Of a DNA stretch of 64,000 bases, positions 1 through 11,849 are shown piece by piece (position 1 is the first letter of the stretch; the number at the start of each line of letters is the position of its first letter). Both the position numbers and the translations under genes were made by a program. The notes under the pieces were generated by a model. It was not told where the DNA came from and ran no database searches. It saw only the letters and a list, made by a program, of their open reading frames with translations. The DNA lies in contig JAJEKV010000005.1 in NCBI GenBank assembly GCA_021234155.1, positions 12,536,787-12,600,786 of the forward strand, written 5' to 3'. The DNA comes from Isoetes taiwanensis (lineage: Eukaryota; Streptophyta; Lycopodiopsida; Isoetales; Isoetaceae).

Positions 1-310
1 TTTAGCCCTGTGTTGTAACCTTGCGTTATTGAAGTTTTCTTGTAGTCAATGTCTTAGTTTTTCATCTTGATTAGCTCCTTGTTGACTTCTTGATCTTGTG
101 AGGGTATCTTTACAATGGGTTGGAGGCTCTCACGCCAAGCACTGTTGTTGGGGCAAATCTTATGTCTTGAATGTTGGGATTTAAGTGGGGACGATGTTGA
201 GGGCCCTTGTGCCATGGTGGTGGACCCTCGTATGCCAAAGATGTGGCGGCCCTTGTGCCAAGATTGGGGTCCTTGTACCAGGGGTTTCTATCAGCATGTT
301 GTTTCGTTGT
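1..310. other. Left flank, no gene recognised
   Basis: This is the sequence left of the large element that starts at 314. No frame reads like a protein and no repeat structure is apparent. The last three bases before the element (311-313, GTT) match the three bases that follow its right end. Confidence 0.5.
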
Positions 311-313
311 GTT

Positions 314-344
314 CACACTGACCCCAATTTTTGGTCCACAGTTG
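314..344 (+). repeat. Left terminal inverted repeat
   Basis: This 31-bp terminus pairs with 11772-11802. Differences are at positions 7, 13-14 and 27. The shared core is TTTTTGGTCCAC. T-rich words (TTGTTTTT) follow and may be subterminal repeats. Confidence 0.65.
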
Positions 345-3300
345 TTTTTTCCTTGTACGGAAGTGTTGTTTTATGCCAAAAACAACACCAAAATGGCCCC
401 AAAAGTCCACGTGGCCCGTTTATCCGGATTTGCACAAAGAGACAGTGGTTTTTGGCAGAAATTTTCCACGGTGGTCTTTTGGCCATTTTTGTCAATGTGT
501 CCTTTTTTTTCACTATTGTTTTTATCAGTTTTTTTCTACGTGTGGTTTTTTTGTCACTGTTGTTTTTGTAAGAAGTCATGCGTTGTTTTTTTTGAAAAGT
601 ACACGCGTAGATTTACATATTACTACTAATGAAGAAGTAAAAAAAATATATCTTTTTATTTTTTTCTATGCGTTTTGTTTTTTTCCTCTACTTGTAGTTT
701 TTAAAAGTTGACATTGTTTTCTTAGAGAAAGATGTGTAGTTTTTAAAGAAATTCACATGTTGCATTTAAAAATAATTACTATTTTCAAATATTGTTTTCC
801 TCAATATTATATGTAGCTATTAAAAAGTACGACACGTTATTTCTTAAATTGGTTGTTTACAAGTGTTGTTTTTGCAAGAAAATCAAAATAAAATATCCGT
901 GGACTTTTTTTAACTTTACAAAAACAACACGTTTGGTTTACACGTAGACATGTTTTTAAGCAATCAAATCTTGACACGTGGCACTCATTCTTATATGTGG
1001 ATATGTGGCAATGTAATTTTTCAAAAATAGGTGTTGTCTTTTAGTATTATTTTACATAAAATGCACATGTTGTTTTATAGAATTTTCAATAAACATGTCA
1101 AATAAATATTTTTAAGTGTTGTTTTCTTCAATAAACAACATGGTTAAATGCCATGGTTAAATGACAAGTTTTTTAAGTATTGTTTTCGATTACAATCAAT
1201 TGCTATTTTCCAAGAAATTGTTCATGCAAGTTTTGCAATTTATAACTTGTCATTCCTTCAAAGTGGAAAGAAACATTTCATCTATTGAATTTGTTCAAAA
1301 TAACCCAATGCATGTATTTCAAGTATAAGAAGCTGATTCAAAAATCCTGTTTCCAATTACTAAAACCATGATTTTCATATCCTCACTCTATCTGCCTATT
1401 CAATTCATGGGATTTTGAAATCCTTGGAGGTTGCAAAACTAGCTGCTTGTAATTGCTTGTAATGTACTCTTTCCGGAGCAAACCATAGCTGGCAGAAGCA
1501 TATTTAGCCAAAACAGACCAGTTACAATATTTTGCCATATTTAGCCAAAACAGACCAGTTACAATATTTTGCCGGAGCAGATCTTTGTCTATGCTGTATT
1601 CTAGCTATAAACTTTGTCAAACCTGCCAAAGAATTATAAAAGAATAGTGGTCAAGTGTATGCAAGATTCGCACCATATTGAAAACCATATGCAAGACTTG
1701 AACTACACCACTAATTCAGTTAGGGTTCTAATAGACAACAGAACCCAGACAGCTCTCATGCTTCCAGCTTTAAATAAATTAATAAGAAAAGATAGCATCA
1801 TACCATGATATACAAAAGCATCTCCGTCTTATCCAACATCATTAGAGGGCAGTTCCATAGTAATAGATCTGGCCCCGCGGAATATCAGCCCAACACATAA
1901 GCTGTTTGCAGGCCAAAAAACACATTTGGGCATCCCTAGACAACCAAGTTTTAGTTAAAACACAAATCCAACTACCATTTCCAAGCAAAAATGTAGATGT
2001 TTAAGGGAAATCAACCCAAACCTGTATGTAGGCCAAGATTATTTGACCTGCTGAAATGTTACCTTATGGATTTCGAGCAGTTTAGAGCTCAGGCAAGTGG
2101 CACAGGCATGGTACAAGCAATCCATCATAAATCGATGCAGAGCCTGTTATGGTCTTGAACAGGCCGACCAGCATATGCTGGTAAATAGATTCAAAACTGT
2201 ATTTCTAGCAAAGCTTATCTCTGCCCTGTAGATTAGGAAACAAAGGATTATGCAGACGCCAAATGCACTATCTGTCACAAGCCGACACATCTTCGGCAAC
2301 AAATCCGGTAGCATAGCAATATGCATATCTGAAACTGTGTTTTAGCAGGTGCAACGAATCCGACAGCTACAAATCATGAAGCGACCGCTGTGTATGCCAG
2401 CTTCAAATCCGACATTTTCCTGTGGACGCCAGTTTAGGTGCCTCGTCTATTAGATTGGCTAGCAATCCAATCCCGCCAAAAATTTGAGCTCCATGTATTC
2501 ATCGGTGGCCAGGCTAGGCACAGCTCCGCTGCTCAGATTTCCGCTACTGCATTGCTTTGGAGAGCTGCAATCTCAATCTCAAGACTGCAAGATAATCATG
2601 CAAGGAGCACAGCGCCAAGAAACAAGAAAGGCAAAGCCGCAAGAAACAGGGCAAGGCGCCAAGAAACAAGGCGCCGAAATCGACGCGCCAAAATCGACGT
2701 GGGAAAAAAAAATTTAACCTAAACCAATAGGATGATCAGGACCAGGATCAAGATCTTGGCCCTTCATCTCTGCCTCATCTCTGCCGTTAAAATAAACCAA
2801 TAGGATGTTAGGGCCCAAGATCTTAATCTTGGCCCTTCATCTCTGCCCACCTTTATATTTTTTAGCTTAATCATTTTCTTTCACCTTCATTGTGCTTCTT
2901 TTGCCTTATATTTAGTGTTTAAATATTTTTGCCTAGCCAATATTTACATTTCCACCCATGCCCTTTATTAAAATTTTACCACCATTGCCTTTGTCCAAAT
3001 ACTCTTGTACCTAGTTCTTGTACCACGCATTTGTAAAAATGGCATTTCCAACACACCATTTCCTATTGCCCCCGTGTGATCTTTTCCTTTTATGATCTTT
3101 TCCTTTTATTTACCCTTCACTTATTACCCACCTTGGTCTTCAAGCCCTTTGTTCAAGCTAAGTGACCATTATTGCTCCACCATGGTTCTAAGCCTTTGGG
3201 TTTTCTTGCTTTTTAAAAAGGATGGACTTGTGCTAATCACTCTTTTTTGAAAAACAAAAGCTGGAACCAAAAGGGTTTAATTTGTGATATTTACCATATG

Positions 3301-3618
3301 ATTGGCATTACAGATTGTTAAACAATACATTTGTTTGGCGATGGATGCACATTGAACAGTCTTTGTGAAGTGTTGTTTACTGAAATCTAGGTCTAGTGTG
3401 ATCCTATATTGTGCTACTTATGTGATAATATTGGAAAGATAGATTTGGTGACTTCGATTGGTCACAAATGGCTAACTGTAACCTGATACCAGTATTAATG
3501 CATGATAAGATTTTAATGTCACATTGTGGGTTGTTGGAGCATAGTGTTATGCACATTAAGTTAATAAGTGATGTTACATTTTGTAAGCTAATAAAGATCA
3601 AGGGATATATATGGTACA
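345..3618. other. Interior of the large element, non-coding
   Basis: About 3.3 kb of AT-rich DNA with short unconvincing frames only. Local structure includes T-rich subterminal words (345-1150), a perfect 37-bp tandem repeat (1499-1572) and a direct repeat of about 52 bp with shared start AACCAATAGGATG (2722-2773 and 2795-2849). No transposase motif was found on either strand. Confidence 0.5.
1499..1572. repeat. Perfect 37-bp tandem duplication
   Basis: Two adjacent identical 37-bp copies (1499-1535 and 1536-1572), each beginning CATATTTAGCC and ending ATATTTTGC. The exact identity suggests a recent slippage or an assembly duplication. Confidence 0.85.
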
Positions 3619-6080
3619 TCTACACTGTCGACCGCAGAACGCTTCGCGTTTTGATAAGTTCTCCTGGACCGATCTTGGATTTTTTTGAACCTGCTCGAAG
3701 CAAGTTACTTGAATGCCGGATTCAACTGTCGGATAGGGAAACCGAGCTCCGGGAGGGAGGGGGGACATTGGCATTTGCCCTACAATAACCTGGCAAGGCA
3801 CAGGGTTTGCGTTTTGGAGGCCATACCCTAGCCAGATTGGACCAGGATCTTGCACAATGTCATGAGGTAGTGGGAGGGCATTGACGCCAGAAGACGGAGC
3901 CCTAAAACCTTCCAGAAGAAGTTCGTCCCAAAGATCCTCTCTGGAGGGTCCTTGGCCACGGACGGGCAACTCTCCCACCCCGGAACTGTGATCTGACTCT
4001 TCCAACGGACTCGAAACATCGACATTACCCTGGAGACCAAGTTTCGCGGGGCGTAAGACCACCCCCGCCCCTGGTGCCAAAGTAGCTCATGTCCAACACG
4101 TTCGTAGTGAATTGGCCTTAGCGGAGGGTGCAGAATACTGCCATGTAGAGGGTTCGTGTTTCTTTTGCTGCAAAAAATGACCGTGTAACTTAGTCCCTAG
4201 GGTAATTTCGCTATTTCGGACGACATGGCGAAGTCAAATCTCCATTCCGGAGCCTTTGTACTGCCCGAACGACAAAACACTTGGATTTCTACACTACCGA
4301 CCGCAGACACTTTATGGGAGGGATATGTTCTCCCGACAGATCTTGAATTTTCTTGAGCCTGCTCGAAGCAAGTTACTTGAATGGAGAATTCAACGGTCGG
4401 ATAGGGAAACCGGTTCCGGGAAGGGAGGCATTGGCATTTGCCCTCCCTGAGGAGCACCGTAGGAAAGTCCGCCTCCGGTAAATCCAAACCCTATTTCGCC
4501 GGGCTCTATTGCTTCTTGTTTTCAATGCAGCTTCTCACCATGTCTCAAGTGCAACTAAATAAAACTCGACCTCCATAACGTAAATCCTACAATAACCTAG
4601 CAACGCACAGGGTTTACGTTTTGGAGGCCATACCCTAGCCAGATTGGACCAGGATCTTGCACAATGTCATGAAGTAGTGGGAGGGCGTTGACGCCAGAAG
4701 ACGGAGCCCTAAAACCTTCCAGAAGAAGTTCGTCCCAAAGGTCCTCTCTGGAGGGTCCTTGGCCACGGACGGGCAACTCTCCCACCCCGGAACTGTGATC
4801 TGACTCTTCCAACGGTCTCGAAACATCGACATTACCCTAGAGACCAAGTTTCGTGGGCAGAAGACCACCCCCGCCCCCCCTGCGCAAAGTAGCTCATGTC
4901 CAACATGTTCAGTAGTGAATTGGCCTTAGCGGAGGGTGAAGAATACTTGCCATGTAGAGGGTTCGTATCTTTGCTGCAAAAATGACCGTGTAACTTGGTC
5001 CCTAGGGTAATTTCACACGTTTTTGACGACGACAAATCTCCATTCCCGAGCCTTTGTACTTGCCCGACGACAAAACACTTGGGTTTCTACACTGGCGACC
5101 GCAGACACTTTGCGAGGGATATGTTCTCCTGAGATCTTGAATTTTCTTGAGCCTGCCGAAGCAAGTTACTTGAATGGAGAATTCAACTACCGATAGGGAA
5201 ACCGGTTCCGGAAGGGAGGCATTGGCATTTGCCCTCCTGAGGAGCACCGTAGGAAAGCCCCTCGGTAAATCCAAACCCCATTTCGCCGGGCTTATTTCTT
5301 GTTTTCAACTGCAGCTTCTCGACCATGTCTCAAGTGCAACTGAATAAAACTCGACCTCCATAACGTAAACCCTACAATAACCTAGCAACACACAGGGTTT
5401 ACGTTTTGGAGGCCATACCCTAGCCAGATTGGACCAGGATCTTGCACAATGTCATGAGGTAGTGGGAGGGCGATGACGCCAGAAGACGGAGCCCTAAAAC
5501 CTTCCAGAAGAAGTTTGTCCCAAAGGTCCTCTCTGGAGGGTCCTTGGCCACCCTGACGGCAAACCTCTTCCCACCCGAATCGGGTGATCCGACTCTTCCA
5601 ACGGACTCAAACATCGACATTACCCCGAGACCAAGTTTCGCGGGCGTAAGACCACCCCCCTCCCCGAAGCCCAAAGTAGCTCATGTCCAACACGCTCAGA
5701 GTGAATTGGCCTTTAGCGAGGGTGCGTATCACCGCCATGTAGAGGGTTCGTGTTTTTTGCTGCAAAAAGGAGTCCCTAGGGTAATTTCACTGCTTCTAAT
5801 TTACATGGCGGTCAAATCTCCATTCCGAGCCTTTGTACTGCCCAACGACAAAACACTTGGGTTTCTACACCTGGCCGATTGCAGGACACTTTGCGGATAT
5901 GTTCTCCTGACAGATCTTGAATTTTTTGAGCCCGCCGAAGCAAGTTACCCCGAATAGAGAATTCAACTGGCCGGATAGGGAAACCCGGTTCCGGGAAGGG
6001 AGGCATTGGCATTTGCCCTCCCGCAGGAGCACCGGTAGGAAAGCCCCGCCTCAGAACCTTTGTGATGTCCGCCTCCGGTC
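3619..6080. repeat. Tandem array, ~780-bp unit, four copies
   Basis: The landmark TCTACAC followed by a GACCGCAG-type word occurs at about 3619, 4288, 5086 and 5864. A second landmark, GCCATACCCTAGCC, occurs near 3820, 4628 and 5411. The first copy lacks about 130 bp and the last is partial. Copies differ by many 1-6-bp indels. Frames running through the array change with each copy and are not coding. Parts of the unit, such as CCTAGGGTAATTTCG and GACCAAGTTTCG, are shared with the array at 7400-10240, so the two families have a common ancestor. Confidence 0.85.
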
Positions 6081-6395
6081 CGCCACCTAGGCTATAACAT
6101 GCCACCTGGCTGCAACATGCCACGGAGCTCCAACATGCCAAGTTGGCTCCAACATGCCACCTAGGCTCAAGCATGCCAAGGTGGCTCAAATATGCCACCT
6201 AGGCTCCAACATGCCACCGGGCTTCAACATGCCAATGAGGCTCCAACATGCCAACTAGGCTCCAACATGCCTCGTGAGCTCTAGCATGCCACCTAGGCTC
6301 CAACATGCCACCTAGGCTCCAACATGCCAAGGTGGCTCCAACATGCCACCTAGGCTCAAGCATGCCACCTAGGCACTCCAAGTGGTGACATGGCA
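6081..6395 (+). repeat. 18-20-bp satellite, left arm
   Basis: Repeats of the type CTCCAACATGCCACCTAGG follow each other with small variants, such as AAGGTGG for the last part. The same satellite occurs in the opposite orientation at 10430-11035, and short stretches are found at 49475-49530 and 50925-51020. Confidence 0.85.
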
Positions 6396-6599
6396 TGTCA
6401 AGTAAGCAAGGCCAAGTTTTGACTAGGCCAAAAATGAAAAGATGTCCATCTTTGGTCTTTTCATTGGGTGATGTTGGCAAATTTTGGGTGACATGGCTAG
6501 ATGGTGGTGACGTGACTAGGACTTTATGCAAGAAATATGATAACCTTTGAAATTTTTGTAGAGGAGTTTGGCAAGGGATAGAATAGAAGGATCTTGAGA

Positions 6600-7400
6600 A
6601 CTCACAAGCCCCTTTCCAAAGAAAGGGGAGTCCGATCAGCATGTTGCGCAGGGGATTCGACCCCATCTCCCGCATGGTCCCCGAGCATACACAGAGAACT
6701 CCATGCAAAGTTTCGGATGTGTGAGTCTCCGCCTTGACGCTGAGATGTAAACCCTAGAAAACCCTAGGGTTTGATAGGGTTTACATTCGGGATGTCCGGC
6801 GACCCGTAGGGCCCGTGGATCCGGCGTGGAATACCCGTGGCCGGATTACCCTCATGGCATTGGGAGACGAGCCAAATTTCCTGGCAAAGATACCTTTCTG
6901 AGACTCCTTCACAAGCCCCTTCCAAAGGAAGGGGAGTTGAAAAAGCATGTCGCTGCAGGGGATTCGGACCCCATCTCCCGCATGGTCCCCGGGAACTCCA
7001 TGCAAAGTTTCGATGTGTGAGTCTCCGCCTTGACGCTGAGATGTAAACCCTAGCAAACCCTAGGGTTTGATAGGGTTTACATTCGATGTCCGGCGACCCG
7101 TAGGGCCCGTGGATCCGACGTGGAATACCCGTGCATATTACCCTCATGGCACCGGGAGACAGAGCCAAATTTCCTGGCAAAGATACCTTTTCGAGACTCC
7201 CTTCACAAGCCCCTTTCCAAAGAAGGGGAGTTCGAAAAGCATGTCGCAAGTAGGGGATTTGACCCCATCTCCCGCATGGTCCCCAGAGCATACACAGAAC
7301 TCCATGCAAAGTTTCGATGTGTTAGTCTCCGCCTTGACGCCGAGAGAAACCCTACCAAACCCTAGGGTTTGGTAGGATTTACATTCGGGATGCTCCTCTC
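6600..7400. repeat. Tandem array, ~300-bp unit, three copies
   Basis: The landmark CTTCACAAGCCCC (or close variant) lies near 6600, 6907 and 7203. Each unit carries AAACCCTAG...CCTAGGGTTT, an imperfect palindrome of telomere-box words, followed by a GTAGGGCCCGTGGATCC-type segment. No frame is conserved between copies. A remnant of the same unit reappears at 10225-10260, before the right inverted arm. Confidence 0.8.
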
Positions 7401-10240
7401 GATCAAGAGGGCCGTGGAACTTGTCCCCTAGGGTAATTTCGGCGCCTCCGTGATGACATGGAGAGGTCGGATCGCCAACCGGGGCCTCCTCCATGCCCCA
7501 AAATCAAAAACGTGGTCTAAACTCCCCCCGCCAACCAACGGGCCATCCCAATCAAAAATCGAGGGTCTAAAGCTCACCCGAAATACCGGGATTTTCCTCA
7601 GACGCCGGGCCACTTGGCAAGCCAGCTGGCTGAAAACCATGATTTTTTCCCCCCCCATGCATTAATCATGAATTTCCGGATCATAAACACAAAGAAAAGC
7701 ACGATAAAAATCCGGTCCCAAAAAGGTGAAATCTTGGCGTGATGTGCAGCATGACACCGCACACGCAAGAGAAAAAAATGCACCGCAATAGAAGCACAAG
7801 CGAGGCATGAGACGAAGCTTCGAGCCAACCCCTTCCCGGAGGCCACCGGCCTGTAACGCCCTATCGGGCAAAGGAGCTAGCTTTGCTTCTCCGTGGTCAC
7901 ATGTATACCACCTAGCAGTCCTAGTGCCGCTATTCTCACTTCGATCTTCTACCAGTGGCCTCGGGTGACCCCAAGTATCTTGTTCTCGCAGGCTAGTCCA
8001 AGCCGGGGCCGAGGACGGGGCCGACCCCCACTCCTAAATCGAACCGGCTCGCCAATGGACCCGAACATCCCCATTACCTAGGAGACCAAGTTTCGTGGGC
8101 GTAAGACCATCCCTTCCAAGAAACGCCAAAGTAGGTCGCTTACTACACACTTGTAGTCAATTGGCATGGAGGTGGATGTCAATACCTCCTAGTGGGGTAA
8201 GTGATTGATCCCCGGGAAAACCGGTAGTGGAACTTGTCCTCTAGGGTAATTTCGGCGTTCCGCACGATGTGGAGAGGTCGGATCGCCAATCCGGGCCTCC
8301 TCCATGCCCCAAAATCGAAAACGTGGTCTAAACCCCGCCGGGCCAACGGGGCCATCCCAATAAAAAAATCGAGGGTCTAAAGCTCGCCCAAAATACCGGA
8401 ATTTTCCTGAAATGCCAATGCCACTTGGCAAGCCAGCTGGCTGAAAATCAGGATTTTTCCCCGCCCCATGCATTAATTATGAATTTCGAGCATAAACACA
8501 AAAAAAATACGATAAAAATCCGGTCTCAAAAAGGTGAAATCTTGGCAGGATATGCAACATGACGCCGCACACGCAAGAGAAAATGCACCGACAATAGAAG
8601 CACAAGCAGAGGCATGAGACGAAGCCCGGAGCCAACCCCTTTCGAGGCCACCGGCCCAGAACGCCCCATCGAAAGCAAAGGGAGCTACCTTTTCTTCTCC
8701 GTGGTCACATGTATACCACCTAGCAGTCCTAGTGCTCCTATTCTCACTTCAATCTTCTACCAGGCCTCGTGGTGAACCCCAAGTATCTTGTTCTTGCAGC
8801 TAATCCAAGCCGGGGTCGAGGACTGCCGACCCCCCACTCCCGAATCGAGAACTGGCTCCGCCAATGGACCCTAACATCCCCATTACCTAGGGGACCAAGT
8901 TTCGGGGCGAAGACCACCCCTCCAAGAAACGCCAAAGTAGGTCGCTTACTACACACTTGTAGTCAATTGGCATGGAGGTGGATGTCAATACCTCCTAGTG
9001 AGGGGGTAAGTGATTGATACCCTGGGAAAACTCGCCGGAACTTGTCCCCTAGGGTAATTTCGCCACGCTCCGGACGACGCCGGGAGGGTCGGATCGCCAA
9101 ACCGGCCTCCTCCATGCCCCAAAATCGAAAAACGGGTCTAAACCCCTCGCCAAGGCCAATGGTGGCCATCCCAATCAAAAATCGAGGGTCTAAAACTCAT
9201 CCAGAAATACCGGGGATTTTCCTATATTCTCGGGGCCACTTGACAAGCCAGCTGGCTGAAAACCAAGATTTTTCCCTGCCCCATGCATTAATTATGAATT
9301 TCCGGAGCATAAACACAAAGAAAAGCACAGATAAAAATTCGGGTCTCGAAAAAAGGTGAAATCTTGGCAGGATGTGCAAAGATGACGCCGCACACGCAAG
9401 AGAAAAAATGCACCGCAATAGAAGCACAAGCAGAGGCATGAGACGAAGCCCGAGCCAACCCCCTTCCGGAGACCACCGGGTCGGTAACGTCCTACTAGGT
9501 AGTGGAGCTAGCTTTGCTTCTCCGTGGTCACATGTATACCACCTAGCAGTCCTAGTGCTGCTATTCTCACTTCAATCTTCTACCAGGGCCTCAGGGTGAA
9601 CCCCAAGTATCTTGTTCTCGCAGCTAGTCCAAGCCGGGGCCGGGACTCTGGACCCCCACTCCTAAATCGAAACTGGCTCCGCCAATGGACCCTAACATCC
9701 CCATTACCTAGGGGACCAAGTTTCGTGGGCGTAAGACCACCCCTCTCCAAGAAACGCCAAAGTAGGCCGCTTACTACACACTTGTAGTCAATTGGCATGG
9801 AGGTGGATGTCTCCTAGTGAGGGGTAAGTGATTGATCCCCCGGGAAAACTCGGGCCGTGGAACTTGTCCCCTAGGGTAATTTCGCTGCTCCGACGACGCC
9901 GGCGAGGTCGGATCGCCAATCCGGGCCTCCTCCATGCCCCAAAAATCGAAAACGTGGTCTAAACCTTTGTCGGGCAAACGGCCATCCCAATAAAAATCGA
10001 GGGTCTAAAACTCATCCGAAATACCGGGATTTTCCTATACTCGGGGCCACTTGGCAAGCCAGCTGGCTGAAAACCAGGATTTTTCCCTGCCCCATGCATT
10101 AATTATGAATTTTCGGAGCATAAACACAAAGAAAAGCACAGATAAAAATCCGGGTCTCAAAAAAAGGTGAAATCTTGGCAGGATGTGCAGCATGACGCTG
10201 CATACGCAAGAGAAAATGCACCAGCATATATACCTTTCGG
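7400..10240. repeat. Tandem array, ~815-bp unit, four copies
   Basis: The landmark AACTTGTCCxCTAGGGTAATTTCG lies near 7420, 8233, 9040 and 9863, giving periods of about 813, 807 and 823. Other shared blocks are GCATTAATxATGAATTT, ACATGTATACCACCTAGC and CACACTTGTAGTCAATTGG. Short frames change from copy to copy and I treat them as non-coding. Differences between copies concentrate at words rich in CG and GGCC. Confidence 0.85.
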
Positions 10241-10429
10241 AGACTCCCCTTCACAAGAAAGGGGCCGCCGTCGAGGTGCCTGCCCGGTGTTTGCAGCACA
10301 TCCAAGGTCCATGTCACCATCATCTAGCCATGTCACCTAAAATTTGCCAACATCACCCAATGAAAAGTTTTTTGGCCTAGTCAAAACTTGACCTTGCTTA
10401 CTTGGCATGCCATGTCACCACTTGGAGTG

Positions 10430-11035
10430 CCTAGGTGGCATGCTTGAGACTAGGTGGCATGCCTGAGCCACCTTGGCATGTTGGAGCCTGCATGGCATGT
10501 TGGAGCCACCTTGGCATGTTGGAGCCCACGTGGCATTATGGAGTCCACGTGGCATGTTTGAGCCACCTTGGCATGTTGGAGCCTAGGTGGCATGTTTGAG
10601 CCCACCTTGGCATGTTTGAGCCACCTGGCATGTTTGAGCCTGGGTGGCATGTTGGAGCCTAGGTGGCATGTTTGAGCCACCTTGGCATGTTTGAGCCTAG
10701 GTGGCATGTTGGAGCCACCTTGGCATGTTGGAGCCTAAGTGAGCCTGCATGGCATGTTTGAGCCTATGTGGCATGTTTGAGCCACCTAGGAATGTTGGAG
10801 CCTAGGTGGCATGTTGGAGCCCACGTGGCATATTTGAGCCACCTTGGCAAGTTGGAGCCTAGGTGGCATAGGTGGCATGTTGGATCCTAGGTGGGCATGT
10901 TTGAGCACGCTGGAGCCTAGGTGGCATGTTTGAGCCATTTTGTCATGTTGGAGCCTAGGTGGCATGTTGGAGCCACCTTGGCATGTTTGAGCCTAGGTGG
11001 CATGTTAGAGCCACCTTGGCATGTTGGTGCCCACG
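10430..11035 (-). repeat. 18-20-bp satellite, right arm (inverted)
   Basis: About thirty repeats of ATGTTGGAGCCTAGGTGGC-like units, the reverse complement of the array at 6081-6395. The inverted match continues inward: 10300-10430 is the reverse complement of about 6395-6530 (CACTTGGAGTGCCTAGG, CATCACCCAATGAAAAG and neighbouring words). The two arms therefore bracket the 300-bp and 815-bp arrays. Confidence 0.85.
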
Positions 11036-11099
11036 TTATGCAAAAATAGGTGTTAAGTAATTGAAGTAGTTGAAGTAACTTGTGTTACATGGAATACTA

Positions 11100-11620
11100 G
11101 TATAAGAACATGTGATCGCGGCACGCATCACATGTAGCAAATCAAGTACTCTGTCCTACCACTATAAAGACCCGTGATATGGAAGGATAGGACATGTAGA
11201 GAATCAAGTACTCTTTCCTACTTCTATAAAGACATGTGAGAATAGAAGTATTACACATGTCGTAATTCATGTATTCTTTCCTACAATGCCTTAGCAAATA
11301 AAGTACTACGTCCTACTACTATAAAGACATGTGACATGGAAGCATATGACATGTATAGAATCAAGTATTCTTTTCCGACTTCTATAAAGACATGTGACAA
11401 TAGAAGTATTACACATGTCGTAATTCATGTATTCTTTCCTACAATGCCTTAGCAAATAAAGTACTCTGTCCTACTACTATAAAGACATGTGAATGGAAGT
11501 ATAGGACATGTAGAGAATCAAATATTCTTTCCTACATCTATAAAGACATGTGACAATAGAATTATTAGACATGTAGAAATTCAAGTACTCTTTCCTATAG
11601 TGGATTGTATTATAAAATGA
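11100..11620. repeat. ~157-bp tandem repeat
   Basis: The segment TATAAAGACATGTGA recurs about every 60-95 bp, and a larger unit (CCTACTACTATAAAGAC...AAGTATTCTTTCCTAC) recurs near 11158, 11312 and 11473. It is AT-rich and non-coding, and lies just inside the right end of the large element. Confidence 0.7.
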
Positions 11621-11771
11621 CATGTCACAATAGAAGAAACTACAAAACAACAGTGGATGTTTTAGTCCACTGAAAAAAGAACACCATTATCGAACAAAAC
11701 CATACCTTCACAAATCCACATGTAGGATTCTTTGAAAACAGGACATGTAGACCTACCAAAACTGATGTTTT

Positions 11772-11802
11772 CAACAGTGGACCAAAAACCGGGGTGAGTG
11801 TG
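11772..11802 (-). repeat. Right terminal inverted repeat
   Basis: The reverse complement begins CACACTCACCCC and matches the left terminus (314-344) at 27 of 31 positions. GTT follows at 11803-11805, matching the GTT before the left end. Confidence 0.65.
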
Positions 11803-11849
11803 GTTGGTCGAGTGCAACTAAGCTCTAGAATGATGTTTTTATAAAATCA

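Larger units (their letters stand above)
314..11802. mobile_element. 11.5-kb CACTA-like non-autonomous element
   Basis: The two ends are inverted copies of each other. The left end begins CACACTGACCCC and the right end, read on the minus strand, begins CACACTCACCCC; 27 of the first 31 positions agree. The element is flanked by GTT on both sides (311-313 and 11803-11805), a 3-bp target duplication. A terminus starting CAC with a 3-bp duplication fits the CACTA/EnSpm superfamily, although the exact CACTA pentamer is absent. No transposase is visible; the interior is satellite DNA. It is therefore a large non-autonomous derivative, or an old element whose core was replaced by tandem repeats. It lies directly upstream of the methyltransferase remnant. 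The pairing of ends is firm; the superfamily is an inference. Confidence 0.65.

Noticed and set aside
110-711. Overlapping open frames on both strands near the left edge
   Set aside because: They run through T-rich terminal sequence of the large element and have low-complexity Phe/Leu composition.
6081-6395. Short regular repeats resembling a CRISPR array
   Set aside because: Units are contiguous 18-20-bp satellite repeats without unique spacers, in a eukaryotic repeat context and with no cas-like gene.
6740-7380. Telomeric repeat, from AAACCCTAG and TAGGGTTT
   Set aside because: Only one or two telomere-box words occur per 300-bp unit; there is no TTTAGGG tandem array.
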